Notes under the pieces: generated by a model | Seen by the model: the letters and a program-made list of their open reading frames with translations, nothing else | What the model was told of the DNA's origin: nothing | Databases searched by the model: none | Program-made: the position numbers and the translations under genes | Shown: positions 38,787 through 53,201 of the stretch, in pieces | Position numbering within the stretch: the first letter of the stretch is position 1 | Layout of the letters: each line of letters begins with the position of its first letter | Source of the DNA: Baylisascaris procyonis | Taxonomy: Eukaryota; Nematoda; Chromadorea; Rhabditida; Ascarididae | Assembly (NCBI GenBank): GCA_037389465.1 | Contig: JAZARR010000088.1 | Coordinates: forward strand, 5,580,001-5,644,000 | DNA: 64,000 bases | Direction: 5' to 3'

Positions 38787-41700
38787 TCACTTATGCGGCT
38801 GGCTAAAAAAAAAGTGTTCAAATTCACCAACCGATAGATAAGAGGTCACTGAGTTACTTAACGACGACAATTTGCCGGCCACCTTGGTGACGCCCATTCT
38901 CATGCTATCTTTTATGTCCGACATCTCGGGCATTTGGCTACTGTAAGTCGAATATCCTCCTCCACTTGAATGAGAGTCGTTGCTGCCAAATAAATCCGCG
39001 CTGCCAATGCCAGTTGATCCTTCGAACTGATTCAGCCTCGATTGTGTCTCATACTGCAATCAACTCATAAAGTAATTACTTCAAAAGCATATACAACAAT
39101 GTAAATGAAGCTTCTACCTCAATACTCATAGTGAAGTACCCATACTCGCTTTCAACTTCTTGTTGCAAGTTTTCTTAAGAGAAGCGATGATAGCGAAAAT
39201 TTTTAGGAAGCGAAAAAGAAGGAAAACGTGAAAACAATCATGTATACTTTACGCTTCAAAAAAACAAGGAAAGCGTATCACCATTGAGAAATTTTTTTTA
39301 CTTATCAGAGCACATGAAAACGGCAGAAAAAAACTTTACAAAAAGACGACAGCAAAGATTCACGACTCACTTAACAACAATTGCTTTAACCCAACAAGTT
39401 GGTATCGAAAAATTGGACTCAAATTGAAATGAACGCATGTAGAAAGATGTCATACGAGAAATTAGACATCAACAGCGACTGAGAATAATGCTGACCTTTA
39501 GAATAATTTTCTATCGTTGTGGTAAAGGAAAGAGAATTTTTAGATAAAGAACCATATATAGAAATACCGTCAATCCAATGCTTTCCATTCGGAAGAATGG
39601 AAATTGCTAGAGCTGGTAAAAGTGCTCTTATTACGACTGAAAATCACTTCTGGAGGAGTCGGAATATGGTTGAAAACCGCTATCTTTCAGAACTATTCAG
39701 GGAGTGGACTGAAAACACCAACTCGGTGTCTGAATTTTTCTGCCGAATCGTAACCAAGCTGCTAATTGGTTGGTGGTCCGCGATATGAAGCTGAGGCCAA
39801 CAACTATTCTGCTTGAGACAATAAAGTAATATTCGAAAAAAAGGGCACTTTGAATTTTTTAAACTGTCAAAACCCAACCAACTTTCAAAACATATTGCAA
39901 AAAAAAAAATGAAAGAAGAAAAAATTGCTTTATGTATGAAACTAGAGCAGAAACATTAAAAATATAACCTCTGATAGGAATAAAGAACAATATGATGCGC
40001 GTGTCTGAGGAGATAATTTCTTGTCGACGTTAGCTTTTGTCAATGTTTTCTAGTAAATTCATAAAAAAGACACCTACAAATCATTGGCAAATCCAGAACC
40101 TTCCAATTACTCATTCATTTTTGGCAGACAACTCACCCAACAATTCTCCTCACTTTTAGTGTTACTTCTTTTGACATCTATCTTGTTTTATTTCAACGTC
40201 CCGAAGTGGGAAAACATAAAAAAGCATGCGAGCATCAAAAGCAAAAAGAACGAAGGTCGAAAAGCTACAATCCCGGTGAATAGATAAGCAATAAATAAAC
40301 AATGTTTAGATCGGTCTAATGAGTGCATTAATGGCATTAGCAGGAAGCAGATTCCATAAAGGATTCTAGAAACTATGGAAAATACAACTTGTGCTGCAAC
40401 ATGTTTCGGCGAGTCGAAACTGATGCCCGAATCATAGGGAAAGGCGAATTTAAGTATGTCTAACGTGGAACATGGGAAAATGCCGAACACAATTTGTAAC
40501 AAATATCCGAGTCAATCTTGAGTCTTCGATATTCAATTGGCAGTATAATATGACTGATGAGCCCTGGTAAGCTTTGTGAAGAGCAATATGGGCGAAGCAC
40601 TTCGATCTTTTTAACAAGGCATTCGTTAACAATATGATACTGGAAACCAAACAAGACTATACATGAGCTCAGAGAGTATCCCAGAACGAGTCGGTAGTAG
40701 TGATGAAGACCTTTGGATAATGCTGAATACACCTAGAGCGCAATGCGCTGAGAATCGAGGTTGCAATTTTCACCTTTTCAACAACACTGAAAGGGTGCAA
40801 CCTCCACTGAAATTCAGAGTGGAATATATAACACCACGGTCACGAACAACATCCGTGGCAGAAATAATATCACTTCCTAACTCGAGAATGCATTAAGATC
40901 ATTTTGCAGAGTATGGAAATCATAGGTAGGATCACGTAAATTTTGTGGCACTCACTCATACGCATGAGCAGGATGGGTCTATACCAAAGTGACTGTTTAA
41001 ATCAGAAAAGCAATCATCCGAGAGACTAGCCTTATCCTTATAAAGACTTCCCTTAAAAGAACCTTTTTTTCTCTCAGTATTCCTAACCTGCTCTGTTCCT
41101 CCTTTTTAGCACCCCGTGAGTACTAATTATAAGGCATTATTTGTATGTACTTTCGAGCGCATCATAAGGCCTAAAAGATGTTGCTAACATTGTACGTTAC
41201 TACCACCGCCAACTTCAGCAGGGTTACCAAAAGATCATCCCACCAATGAGCGCCCTTGAAAAACCAAATGATATGCAAATAGGCATGATCTAACGTATTG
41301 TGCAGAACACAAATAACACCTTATTAATGATGTAAACAATAATGAAGTGTTAGCCTTTCGATCTACGTTGTTCGGGTTCTGTGCCTATTATTAGCCAGAA
41401 AAATTTCAGGAAATTTCACTCAAAGTGCAACTAGAAATCCCTCTCCACTACTTATGCTCTCAACAAAACCTTTAAACTGGGTTAGAAAGCTGCAGTTTAT
41501 GATGCTCCGCAATTACATATCAAAGCATACATCAATCTGAGGGCCGCCGAAGTACTGATCGGATGAAATCGCCTTCGCGTTGGCAAATTTCTTCAGCGCT
41601 CCTTCGGCCGCCGGCTCTGGTGCAGTATTCGTCACCGTCATGCGCACACTAAAATAATATTATCACTGTACCCTCTGTAACTTCTTCTCAGAAAGCTGTA

Positions 41701-44700
41701 TTCCTTTATAAAGAAATGAAAAGCGAAAAATAACACGTTCACAGTCGCGCACTTCCCGACATCGAGCACTGCTGCGGGGAACCTTACTTGATCGTGATCT
41801 AAGAGAAACGGCAGTAAAATGAGAAAATCACTATTTTCAAAAAATATAGGACGAACAGGGGAGGAAAGTGGAAAATCTTTCAGAATGTGGCCAACGGATC
41901 GTCATTAGGTGCAATCTATGCGACTTGATGAACAACGATCGCAATGGCATATTCCTCCTTCCATACCCTCTCTAACGACAAACCGGTTGCACAAGTTACT
42001 CAAGCGAAATCTAGCACCGTGGCATGCGTATTAAAGAACCAAAAGCTAGAAGATATCGCTACTAGTTCATGCTCTAGGCTATTTCATTACAACGGATCCC
42101 AAATAAAGAGTATGAGAAAGTCACTGCTTGGAATCGTCGTAAAAAAGGTTTCACTGAATCAGCAATCACAATATAGGCTGTAAAGCAATTATGATGTTCT
42201 CCTCAAGAATCAACAACAATGTGGTAAGCAGTTCTGTTGAGCTGGAACAGAGTCTAGAAACACAGTCATAAGTGCTAAACGGCGCCACATCAACCTATAA
42301 TATTTTATCATAAAGCGTCTGAGAAGTCAATCGCACAACAAACGAACGGTTTTTTGGCAGTTGCTGGCTGCGTTGGTTGCGTCTCCCAGGCATCGAAAAA
42401 TTCGTCTTTCTTTGATTCCATCGCCGTCGATTTGGACGAATAGGAGTCCTCATTTGTTAAAAACGAGCTCCGTTCGGTGCTGTAACACCATAAACACATG
42501 AATAGCAAATGAAAGATTTCACTGCAAATAGAAAATTTATCCAGTATTTAAGAGCACCGCCAACTGACGCTTTATCCATTCATCCATATCAGAAAACGTC
42601 ATAACGGATATTTGTGATTCCTGTGAAGTTCAACTGCGATCGGAAGCAATATTATAATCGTCCCATTACATCTTCTCCATTACTCCAATCATTCAAGCAT
42701 ACAAGTACCTTAAGGTCTGAAGCCCACGAGGTTACTTTTGGCTGGAAGGTGCACGGGATTCACTAAGGCGATATCAGGCCCACTGCCCCTAAAGAACTCC
42801 AAACCTAGGTGATCTAGTAAATCGGAAATTCGGCGACCATAATCGTGGATGAACCGATTAGAGGCCAATTTGTTGAACAGAAGTCCAAACGGCTGGCAGG
42901 CAGTGGCACCAATATTTCAAATGCATTTGAAACAGGAAATTCGAGAAGTAGAAAACCTTCAGTTCTTCGGTTTCATTGCTGCCATCAGCGTATTTAGAAA
43001 GAAAATTTGGTGAGTGATCGAGCATATCTTTTCAGTGACATAAATAAAAATAATCATCACAAATCGAACCACCGCAAGAACGTACTTTTAAAATGAAATA
43101 AACGCACAGAAACATGAATGAGCCTACCTCCTCCCATTTGGATCTGATTGTGGCCAGAGCTGACAACTGCTGGGAAGGAGCAACAGGAAGGGAGGACAAT
43201 GAAAGAAAAGACCGCCAACTTCTTCGTTTTTTCATCTTTCCTTCTTTCGCACTATTTTTTGCTCCCTATTACGATCACTGTAGGTAACTGGGATGAAGAT
43301 TCCGTCTACCACCTTACCTTCCCTAAATCATGTCGTGGAAGGTGGTAAGCTCATTTATGCAGAAGGAAACCAACTTACTTGGGAAAATCGTCGATAAGTT
43401 CCCACTCGTCATCACGGCTCCTTACATTGGTTAGACTGGAAGCGTTCGATGCGCCACGAGACAGGCCGTCCTGCGCAATAGAGATAATACCACTTGCCAC
43501 TGAGTGGCTCACTGTCCCTCTGCCAAATCCGCTCAAGCCAATGCCTAGTCGGTCGATCATCTCCGCCTTGCTCGGATCGCTCGATGCTGCCTTCACTTTA
43601 GCCTGTATTTCACAGACGATAGATATGCAGAAGCAAGCAAATTTTAGAAAACTTCACTTTACTTGAAAGCTCAACTTGAACCTAACGCCCACGCAGCATC
43701 GACATTTCCCTATATCAACAATGTGCAACTCGGTTGCAAGCTAACATCATCGATGGAGTAGCAGCTGCAAAAATCAAGGAATTATCGCCAAAACAGCGTC
43801 CCGATGATATATAACCGACCCCAAAGTCGACAAGAGATGATCACATTCGTAACCGTACAACTGCTGAACGCTTTTTCTGTAACACTTCACTAATATTTAC
43901 ATGTCATCACTTCAATCAGTGCTTTGAATCGCAATACAGCTATACTAATCACTACTAAACATCAACCATCCCTACCTCAGTGGTCTTCTTCTGCTGTTCG
44001 ATGTCCTGCATGATAAGTCGCGACGATAGCTTTTGTGCACCAACAGGCTGTTCTTCTGGCTCGGTATCTCTAATCGAGAGATTGCTCAGCGCCTCTCTTC
44101 CTTTATCGAATTGGGTCGCCTTCTGCTCAACTTCGGTGAAGTTCGTCTTGACACGATGCGCTCCCATTCCTTTTTTAGCACCAAGCTAAAAAAATACCAA
44201 TTCATGAAAGCAACAGATATAAATTATGGGACATAGAACGTTGACGAACAACGATAACGAAGGTAAAACATCGAAATACTTGGAAAATACTGCCAAACCC
44301 AGAATGGCAATAGAAATGTGCCCACACTATGCTTGCAGATGTGGTACCTACCTTGAGAACTACTTAGACTGAAGATCACTACGGCAAGAAGGAAATATAA
44401 CAAAGTTACCATAAGAGGGGGTTTGAAAAGGTTTACAGAAGCCACTGTCCACCGACATGCCCTCATTTCTCGACTAAATTTTCTGCCAATATTAAATAAG
44501 ATGTCACAAATGATCTCGTATCGATATGTTCTACTTTTTGCTCTGTCCATATCTCTTTATCATTCTAGTCTCTATTCTATTCTTAGATCCAAAATGAAGA
44601 AAAAAAACCAATACATCAACTTCATTACACTTCTGGTCGCAAATACTGTTCGCAGAAAGTACAATACTGAATTATCGGAACATTCCAGAAAGTTGAAAAA

Positions 44701-47700
44701 AAACAAACAAACAAATGGATAACAGTGAGGCACGTACCGCTGTCTTTTTTACAACTGGCTTCTTGCCAATGATAGTCGACTTCAACTCGACACTTTGTGC
44801 CTTCGGTGGACTGCCGACTGGAAGATTTTCGACGCTTGGACCTACAAAAATTAAATTATTATTTATGAGCAACGTGTTAATTGCTCTATTCCTGACAAAA
44901 AGTAAATAAATAAATAAATAACAGCGGCGATTTACTAGCCAATACTTTCGACATTACCCGCTCAAAAAGACAACCTCCAGCAAAATCAAGTGACTCAACA
45001 CAATGCGTACCCCCCATCGGCGCATCTCATCTTTGCAAAAAAGGGGTTTTTAAGCTTCCTCCATTCTTTTTACCTAAAGCATATCCCACAATAAGTTGCA
45101 ATTTTTTTTTTTAAATAAGCATTGCATCCTACTTTTTGCATCGTTAAACCTATTATCAAGCATTAAAAATCAAGGCCCCAGCCTTACCAACCTATTTTCA
45201 GCACTCCACGTCTACTTTCACTATCACTGCGACTAAGCTTCTAGTTAGCAAAAGATCTCTTTCGACATAAATAAATCCTCTCCATATTCAGAAAGAACAC
45301 TTCAAAATTATGGTACTCTAAGCGGACAAATACAATCGCTTCCACCAAAGTTCTGCTACCTAAATAATATTCACTTCACATTTTGAAGTTGCAGTTTTGT
45401 AACATGAAAGGTGGCATCAGCAGTTTAAATTGAAGCAAGAGAATCTCAAAAACAACAAAAACTTGCAAGCCGTGTACAGTTTGTTTTCCCTTTAACGAAT
45501 TTTCTACGCCTTTATCCGTCCCACTAAGGTTCGAGTATCCGTCAAGTATTAAAGCCAACGAAACCTCTTCACATACCTTTCAAATCGTCAGCGTCCTTAA
45601 TGAAGGCATCCTGAGTAATCGAAGAGGACGAGTTGCTATGGTGAGCGACAAACTCCTGTGAGAAAAAGTCCTCCTGTTGCTCGGTGTCAGATGATAGTTC
45701 AGCGGGCAAAAGACCACTCCCCTCCATCAACGCATTCGTCCCATATTGGCGATGTGCTTGCGCAGCCAGATTCGTCAATTTATCCTATGGATTATCATAT
45801 TCCGAACAGATAGTTTCAGTTTATTTTCAGCTTTCAGTTTAGTCATTAGTTTCACCTTAATCATCTAGTAAAAAAAGCTTCACAGAGTGTAAAATAAGCA
45901 CTGCTAACCACTTTTTGGAATTCTCAAATGTAGCCCTCTCCATATCTACCGACCAATGATCATTGGATAAAGTGTCCAAAATTGTAATTACCACTTCTAT
46001 ATAAATCCTTGCGAAACGTCAACTTTCCGGATGGAGATGATATCAATGGCTAGCAAAAGATACAATCAGAAGCTCATCACAAATCATTTATCACACATAG
46101 TAAAACGACCACGGGTATGAGTATTAACTTACCTAAATCCAAAACAAAAAAGAAGAAACGGAGAGAATAAACAAACAGAGAACGAAAAAAAAACGAAACA
46201 GAAAATAAAGGAGAAAAGATATGACGGAACGAACCCTATACAAATTTGCTGCTCGGCTTTTATATTTTTGTTGTGCGTCTGTCGTGTTACAACCATGTTG
46301 CTTGAAAAATTGTACCTGAAAGACAGAGGAAGCATTCACTGACAGCCAGTTCAGAAAATACAAGATAGGCGTGAAGAAGGAGAAGGAAAATACTTTGAAA
46401 GAAAATCGCCTAATGAACTCTTCGATGAAATAAAATCTCAAACGTAAATGTCGCCATTCAACATGCTTTAAGTAAGAACTAAAACAAGACAACGAAAATA
46501 AAGTTTGCAATCAACCCCCCCCCCCACCCTCTTTTCCCTATTCAGAGACTTTGAAATAAAAGGAATCCTCAACGATAACGAAATATTTCGCATGCCTCCA
46601 TCATAACCATAAGATTATACTGGCTGCACATGATTGCTATTAAAATTCTTGTTCCTCCTACTCCCCCTCCTTCCCTCTCCCACTTCTTTGAGGTAATGAT
46701 TCAGAAGAAACTTGAGGATGTGGATGTTTTTTCCACGAAACATGGTGTCTCACAATGAAAAACGTTGGAGGTGATATAATTTTCCCCTTTCAGCTTATGC
46801 AGCTGAATCCGTCCCAAAGCCATGGATGTCTGCCTTGACATCATGGATCATACAATTAAAACTAGCATCATGCATCATTTCAACAGGTTATGGTTATAAC
46901 CTACTTCTCTTCAGGAACAAATAAATTTAAAAATTCTGCACGCGATTCCCTTAATTTAGAATTTTCGACCAATAGAAAATATAGAAAAGCATTTTAGAAA
47001 AACTTTTTGCCCTTGCAGCTATACGCTCACTGAGCATCCTAACTGATAGATAACGCTAAGAAAAAAAAAATGTTACTAAAGATATGCCAAACGGAGTGTG
47101 AATGAGAAGCAATAATACTGGGAGGTGACGGTGATGAGAACGCCGGATATGCTCATGATTCTTCATTTTTTATGAGTCACCAACACGAACGTGTGAGCTG
47201 GGCTATATTCATGTCAGTAATAACAGACGAAACATAAATGAAGTCTTAAAATAATTCCTGAAATTTAAGACATCGTTTTCTGTTTACGTCATAAAAAACG
47301 CCTCAAAGACGGTCCACAAAATGAGTTTTCAATAAGAAGATGCACAAGTGAACGAGTAAATAAATACCGCATTAGCATTTCCGCCGACTTGCATAGCGCG
47401 AAGCTGTAGCCAAGTCCAGTTTGTGTCAAGCGTTGTGGAGCGTACAAAGGTGATATGGACACCTAAGTTGCGATGCACCGATGAGCAATCAATGCAAATG
47501 AAAACACCATAGGTTATCGACGCCCACGAAGGATTACGCGCCCCACAATCGAAACATACCTGCAAAATTAGCATAGAATAAAAAAAATGATACTACAATT
47601 ATCACATTCAAATACAACAAAAATGATGCAATTACTACACATCCGAATATGAAGTCACAACTTGCAGCAGTGGCATTTTATGAACCCACGCACCTATGTG

Positions 47701-48388
47701 CTTTTCAAGTCGATTATTACATTCGTACTAACTCGACATACTGAAAGCCTCAGTCATTTATGCAATTACCAATCCCTATACAGCACCTTCACGACCAAGC
47801 ACTCGAGATGATTCTCCCGAAAGCAACTCACAATCCCGGGATACATATAAAAGTCGTAACATCTGTGCATAAAATTTCCATGAATTTTCCCCTGCTCTCA
47901 GCTAAAAAATATGCAAATCCCTTTAGCCAATCAAACAGCATGTGCCTCATGTTCATTTAAAATATACTGCAATTTTTGATATTTTAGAGCGACAAAATAA
48001 ATTTTAGGCCAAACGTTTTTTTCTGCGTTCTTGCTTGTGGAATGGCATTGCAATGAAGCAAAGAAATCCGAAATTCATCAAACACATCCCAATCCTCAAG
48101 AAAGCGAAGTCCATTCAAGTCGTTATATTGCTGCCATTTTGTGAATATGCGAATAAATGTGCTTCAAGAAAGCATATTTTCTTGAATAAACTGAGAAAAG
48201 TTTGCTTTATTTGAAAACAAGAATTAAATTTATAAGAGAAAAGCTACGACGAAAGATTTGTGGTGGATGATTTTCTTGGTTATAGAAAAGTAGAAAGCAA
48301 ATGTACACACCCTGTTTGCGGGAATAGCACGCAATTTGCGGAATATATTTTGAATATCGGCCTTCGACGGTACATCGTCGGCACTCAT
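38787..48388 (-). CDS. ArfGAP domain protein, ARFGAP2/3 orthologue (10 exons, 537 aa)
   Basis: Stimulates GTP hydrolysis on Arf1 and acts with the COPI coat on Golgi membranes. Exons (5' to 3'): 48388-48311, 47559-47368, 46315-46235, 45784-45577, 44841-44738, 44185-43976, 43602-43379, 42479-42348, 41648-41531, 39053-38787. All phases agree; human ARFGAP2/3 are about 520 residues. The zinc finger cysteines are C28, C31, C48 and C51, with the catalytic arginine finger at R56 in the motif [14 protein letters not shown]2/3-specific blocks follow: [29 protein letters not shown] and [19 protein letters not shown], ending in a [12 protein letters not shown] tail helix. The start is the ATG 14 bases after a TTTTCAG acceptor. 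A 42-nt in-phase block at about 43185-43144 could be an optional exon. The end of the last exon carries a T-run and AG that may hide a splice site, so the last 13 residues are uncertain. Confidence 0.95.
42908..43185 (-). other. possible cassette exons of the ARFGAP gene
   Basis: Between exons 7 and 8 of the minus-strand gene there is a block of 42 nt with CAG before it and GTAGGC after it (about 43185-43144). Near 42960-42985 is a stretch with a CAG before it and GTTTTC after it. The first keeps phase when inserted, but its in-phase reading is not obviously conserved. Including either is optional. Confidence 0.3.
46515..46525. repeat. poly-C tract (11 C)
   Basis: Run of 11 C within an intron of the minus-strand ARFGAP gene, so G-rich on the transcribed RNA. 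Confidence 0.9.
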
Positions 48389-48402
48389 TGCAATCGTGCG
48401 AT

Positions 48403-48409
48403 CTGAAAA
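48403..48409 (-). promoter_or_regulatory. probable trans-splice acceptor of the ARFGAP gene
   Basis: Reading the minus strand, TTTTCAG ends 14 bases before the chosen ATG, which is the usual spacing for a nematode spliced-leader site. An ATG ten codons further upstream is in frame but lies across this site, which argues for the shorter protein. Confidence 0.5.
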
Positions 48410-48795
48410 TGCTTCCATTTTAATGCAAGCACAATAGCAAACATCAAATCGATAATGAGCTGCTAGTGAAGACAAGCAACATCATCGACGAAACAAGCCG
48501 ATCCAAAGGTCGAATCGCAAAAGCTGCTTAATCGCATAAGTGAATCAGCATCCAAAGTAAACCAATGAACCAGCCACTCGTCCTTAGTTTAGCTGCTATT
48601 TAACAGCTTGATTAGATGCTGCATTTCATAAAGGAGAAATCAAAACATCAAAGGAAAAGTGAAAGTAAGCGTCCATTAAAAAGAGCATTGGTGAGAGAAT
48701 GGGATGTACGCTAGCGCTTGAAAGGGGGTCCCCGTGACGAGGGTCCCACGTTCCAATATTTATGATCCATGTCAATGCGGGGGGCTCCGCTATAA

Positions 48796-48811
48796 GGGGG
48801 GGGGGGGGGGG
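48796..48811. repeat. poly-G tract (16 G)
   Basis: The longest G run in the window, preceded by 80 bp of GC-rich sequence. It lies about 0.4 kb upstream of the ARFGAP start codon. Confidence 0.9.
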
Positions 48812-51800
48812 TGGCAATGAGCCCAGAACAATAGAGCAGGCGCGATGGAGACAAAAGCGCTAAAGAAATATCAAAGCTATGCTGATCTCATTGCATCCAA
48901 CATTTATTAAAAAGAGTTAAGTTGACTAAGTACACAGTTCTCTGCACGTTATAATATGCATGACGTGGCCAACTTTGACGATCAATAATCCCCATTGAAA
49001 TTGCTAGCAAATGAATAAGCATCAAGCAACGTTGAGTAACGTTTAGCAAAGCAGCAACTTCACTTGCCGAACGTTCGTGTCTGCAAATCTAAATTCAACA
49101 CGACGTGTCAACAACAGTGATTGGTCATTCGTTGACCGCCCACATATACGACACTGACCAGCACATTTTACACATCAGAAATCGCCGTCGTGCACTCCAA
49201 AAAAAAGCTGAAGGTGACCATAAGAGACAACCTAAAGCAAAACGATGACCTCACAGTCTTCACGATGTTCTTTTGGAATCCTTTAAAGTTGCATTTGACC
49301 CGACCACGGTCCCAGTCGTACTGCTCGCTTCAGTCTAACAGGGACCCGCTGTTCGATCAGGAATGGCTTTGATCTAACTCCACGTGGCCATCAATTAGAC
49401 CGGTCTCCAGCCTGGTTCCTTTGCAGTGGACCAGGTAACCTCAGACATGCATGAAAATGCTCCAAGGATACAAAATTCAAGATGCAGTACCGCAAGAAAA
49501 GTTGCGAATTAAAAACATGTAAGAATCCTTACTAAAGATATAGAAACATAACATCCAACAAATCCAAACCAAAAAAAAACCTTGAGAATAAACCCCACAC
49601 GATGCCTCACCATCTAGCCTTCACAAGTTGGCATTATTTTAGGTAGGTGACAGTGATTCTTGTCAAACAAAAAAAAAACTATGCCTCTGCTTGAGTTGTG
49701 TAGCTGTGGCAGTACAGTATGTTCGCAGCAAGTATTCTTGCTCTGAGCGGAATTCAAATCTTCGCACATTGCAGCTATAATAACTTGCTTTACAAGGATG
49801 CACTAGCAATTAGAAACGTTTTAGCAATCAACTTGAGAGAAAACCATTTTAACGCAATATTTTGAACTAATATAAACAAAAATAGGATAAATTCATGGCT
49901 TTAACTACCATCAATACTGTTTCGTGGGGCTTGGCCAATCAACAACGGCAAATTTTGATGGCACAATGGAAGGAGAGGGTACCTGAAGTGAGTGAGAGTA
50001 GGGTCGTAGCGTTTGGAGACCAAGCACTGCTAAAGAAACAGAGAAACGCCAAGACAGGATAATCACGCGTCAACGCAAGCCCTATTTTTGCGTACGGTTG
50101 GTCGATCCGTCTTTTCTTTGCAAGCAAAACAAATGAAGCATTTCAGCGTCAAGAAATAGCCGTAATTTATTCATACATAAACACGTCATCCCAATTTACG
50201 ACGTAAAACACGCCACAAGAGGCGAAACGATATGCGCTTTTAATATGACCAACTGCTTTCATAAATAATACGCAAAATAATGCACCCATATATCTACATA
50301 ATGCGGTCTTTTTTGGGTAAATCAAACAATGAAAAATGGATTACCTACTGCAGCATATTACAAAAAAAGTCTTTCCACTTCTTATGAGCATAGTTTGGCT
50401 CAAAATACCAATGTGAATTATTGTATAGGAGGCAACCTCACGATCTACATAGCCATGAACTCTAGCTTTAATGACCATCCAAGCTGAAGCTATCGGGGAG
50501 ACGGATAAACAAGCAAACAAACATATCGTGAATAAAGGCACGATGCTATTTTGCAAAGCCACGTAAGCGTATATTTGCTGATGACCTATTTCTTGTCATA
50601 TGATGACCTTTTGGATGGCTTCCAACAAAACAGATCAAATTTTTCGAATCTTTTTATTTCGTGTTCTATAAGCAAACACAAATCTGTATTCCCAGACTGT
50701 TGTTCTTAAGCAGCTATGTAAATAACTTCACAGTTGAAATATACAAAAGTTTTGGAGCAATCTTCCCGATTTCAAATCACCACGAATGCATGCGTCTGTT
50801 CTAGACGTAGCAGAAACAAGTCCAATCATAAGCAGTTACGTAGGTATTGACTTCTAGCCATACCGTTACTTACTGCTTCACGAAGAGTTTTGATGAAGAA
50901 GACCACCCACTTTTGATCGCATCGTTGAGGTACTTCGATGGAATCAGCACTTGCGCAGCACCCTACATTGTCCTATGCAATACAGTATTTTTAGAAAATT
51001 TCAACGGCTTGCAAAACCGAACGATATTTTGCGAACCGCAAAATAAACTTTATTTGTGCAACCAGCAATACTTCCTCATGCATACTCACTGTTGCTATTT
51101 TATTTGGAAACAAATCTATCGAACCTAAGGGTAAAACAGTTCACTAATATTTAGACCATATTTTTAACGTTTATTTGAAAACGATTAGAATTTTTTCCGT
51201 TCAGAAAATAAAAGATGAACTTCTCGCGTTTCCAGTTTTTTTTTTTTTAATTATTCTTTAGCCAGTGCCACGCTTATTTCTTTTACAGTTAATTAAGTAA
51301 CATAAATCATCGACTTTAAGAGGAGGACAGTTTTTTAGTCAGAAAATATTGTTTTCACCACTATGTGTCGTAAAACTTTAATAGAGTTGCATTCATTGAT
51401 TTTGAGAAGCTATACAGCCGATGGTTTTGTTGATGTTTTGTCGTATTGTTTGGCATTTAAAAAAACTTCTGATCAGTGCTTTTGACAATGTAGCACCTTT
51501 TGCTGTGGGTAAACGGGAAGGCCTCGATTCTAATCACTTCACCTTTTCTGATGTTTATAGGTTGGTTAGCTTTAGCATTGCCCTTAATTTAAGGATTTCT
51601 GAAATCATCGCTTAAGTATCAGACATCTGCAAAAGGAGGGCTATGCAGATCCATATTTACTGCCGTGCTGGAAAGGATCAAAGTCGAATCCACAACTACC
51701 AGAAAAAGTGGCAGTAATTGAGGTGCTGCTTCCATATCCATAGCTGTGCGCAGTATTTTTCCGTTTAAAAACTTCCGGACAGAAATTATCGTTTTTTTTT

Positions 51801-52035
51801 TCCATTGCGACTAGCAATACAGTAGTGCATTACCGATAAGAAATTAAAAGAGACTGAAAAAAGCCGAGCTATACAACTATCATTGAGAAATATAATAGCG
51901 CCATCACAGATAAAAATATCGACATAACCATACTAATGTCCTACAACAGTTCTTAATTTTCATAAAATCACCTACACAGCATAATCAACATGCTGAGCAT
52001 AATATCCACCAGTCATCACACCTGTAATCAACGCA

Positions 52036-52746
52036 AAGTGAAGTAAGACCGTAGGACTATTTTCTAATCTTTGGTGAAAAAAGAATACTAAACGAACAAA
52101 AACAACTTTGTATTTGTGATAATCCAACGCATAGCACGCCTTCTTCAAATTTCAGCTATTGAGATGCGCAAACGGAGTCGAGTTGCGTGCGGGTGTGACT
52201 TAGTAGGTAAGGCGTCCGACTTCTGGTCAGAGGGTGGGAGGTTCGATCTAGGGCACGCGTCGGGAGTTTTGTAAGATTTGTGTCATTTCGGGGTCACTTC
52301 TCAATCATTCTCCAAACCCTCGTCAATCATAGAGTCGCAGTTGATATGGGATTGGTGGGCTAAAGCAGCTTGATGAAACAGTACCGAGGTTCGATCCCCA
52401 ACACGCATCGGGAGTTTTGTAAGATTTGTGCCATTTCGCGCTCGCTCATCAATCAAACTCCTAAACCTCCCCAAACTTGGAGAGTTTAGTCAAAGATCGT
52501 CGTAACTGCTATGAGATTTGTGGGCTAAAGCAGCGTTATGAAATAGTACACAGGTTCGACCACGGTTTGCGTCAGGGAGTTTTGAAAGATTTGTCGAATT
52601 CCGCGCTCGATTCTCAATCAGACTTGTAAGACTTTCTAGTCATGGAGAGTTTGGTACCTTCAAAAATCGGTTGTAATTGCTACGAGATTTGTCAGCTGAA
52701 GCAGCATAACGAATAGTCTGAACTGGGTTGTTTGAGTTAAATTGAA
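52036..52746 (+). mobile_element. tRNA-derived modular SINE-like element, copy 1
   Basis: The element has a head with a pol III A box (TGACTTAGTAGG, 52196-52207) and B box (GGTTCGATCT, 52240-52249), spaced as in a tRNA. The sequence between them folds like a tRNA-Arg anticodon arm (TCCGA, loop CTTCTGG, TCAGA; anticodon TCT). It is preceded by about 155 bp of unrelated leader. The body repeats a module of about 150-165 bp, each module restarting with a B-box-like GGTTCGA (52388, 52552). The module includes the words GGGAGTTTTGTAAGATTTGTG-like and GTGGGCTAAAGCAGC. No open reading frame is needed for such an element. It matches copy 2, 1.15 kb downstream, over its whole length. Confidence 0.75.
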
Positions 52747-53201
52747 ATTTTTTAAGTGATCCGTTTACCTATTCGTTCACCATTACCTATATTATTAACA
52801 ATCTTTTTGATAAGATCCGTTCGGACATGAACAACGTCTACGTTTGAATTTAAAACATTGAACAAAACGAGCTTAGAGTTTTTGAGTTCTTCGCTTTTTT
52901 CAGTCACTTAAGTGGGCAACTCTCTGCAAAATTTTTTACCCATATTGGTAAAAATATGGGTAAATTATTGTGTCTACATTTTGCACTTCTAAAAACATCA
53001 AAAAATTACGAAAAATTAAGAAATTTATGCTGTTCTGGTTAGCACGCTTAAAAGCTTATAGATTGATTGAATATATTGCTCGATTAATTTAAAAAATAAA
53101 GCTTGCCATCTTACTCCTTTTTCAGCTAAGGAGGGAGAAGTGAGGGACAAAGTGGAGGTGGGAAGTGAAGAAGATATGACGTAAAGCTAAGTCTAAAGGG
53201 A

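Noticed and set aside
46133..46510. 125-codon minus-strand ORF
   Set aside because: Only the central 27 codons (46315-46235) match ARFGAP2/3; the rest is intron that happens to be open.
52192..52262. Functional tRNA-Arg gene
   Set aside because: A and B boxes and an anticodon arm are present, but the acceptor stem is not clean and the sequence is the head of a repeated element with a second, decayed copy.
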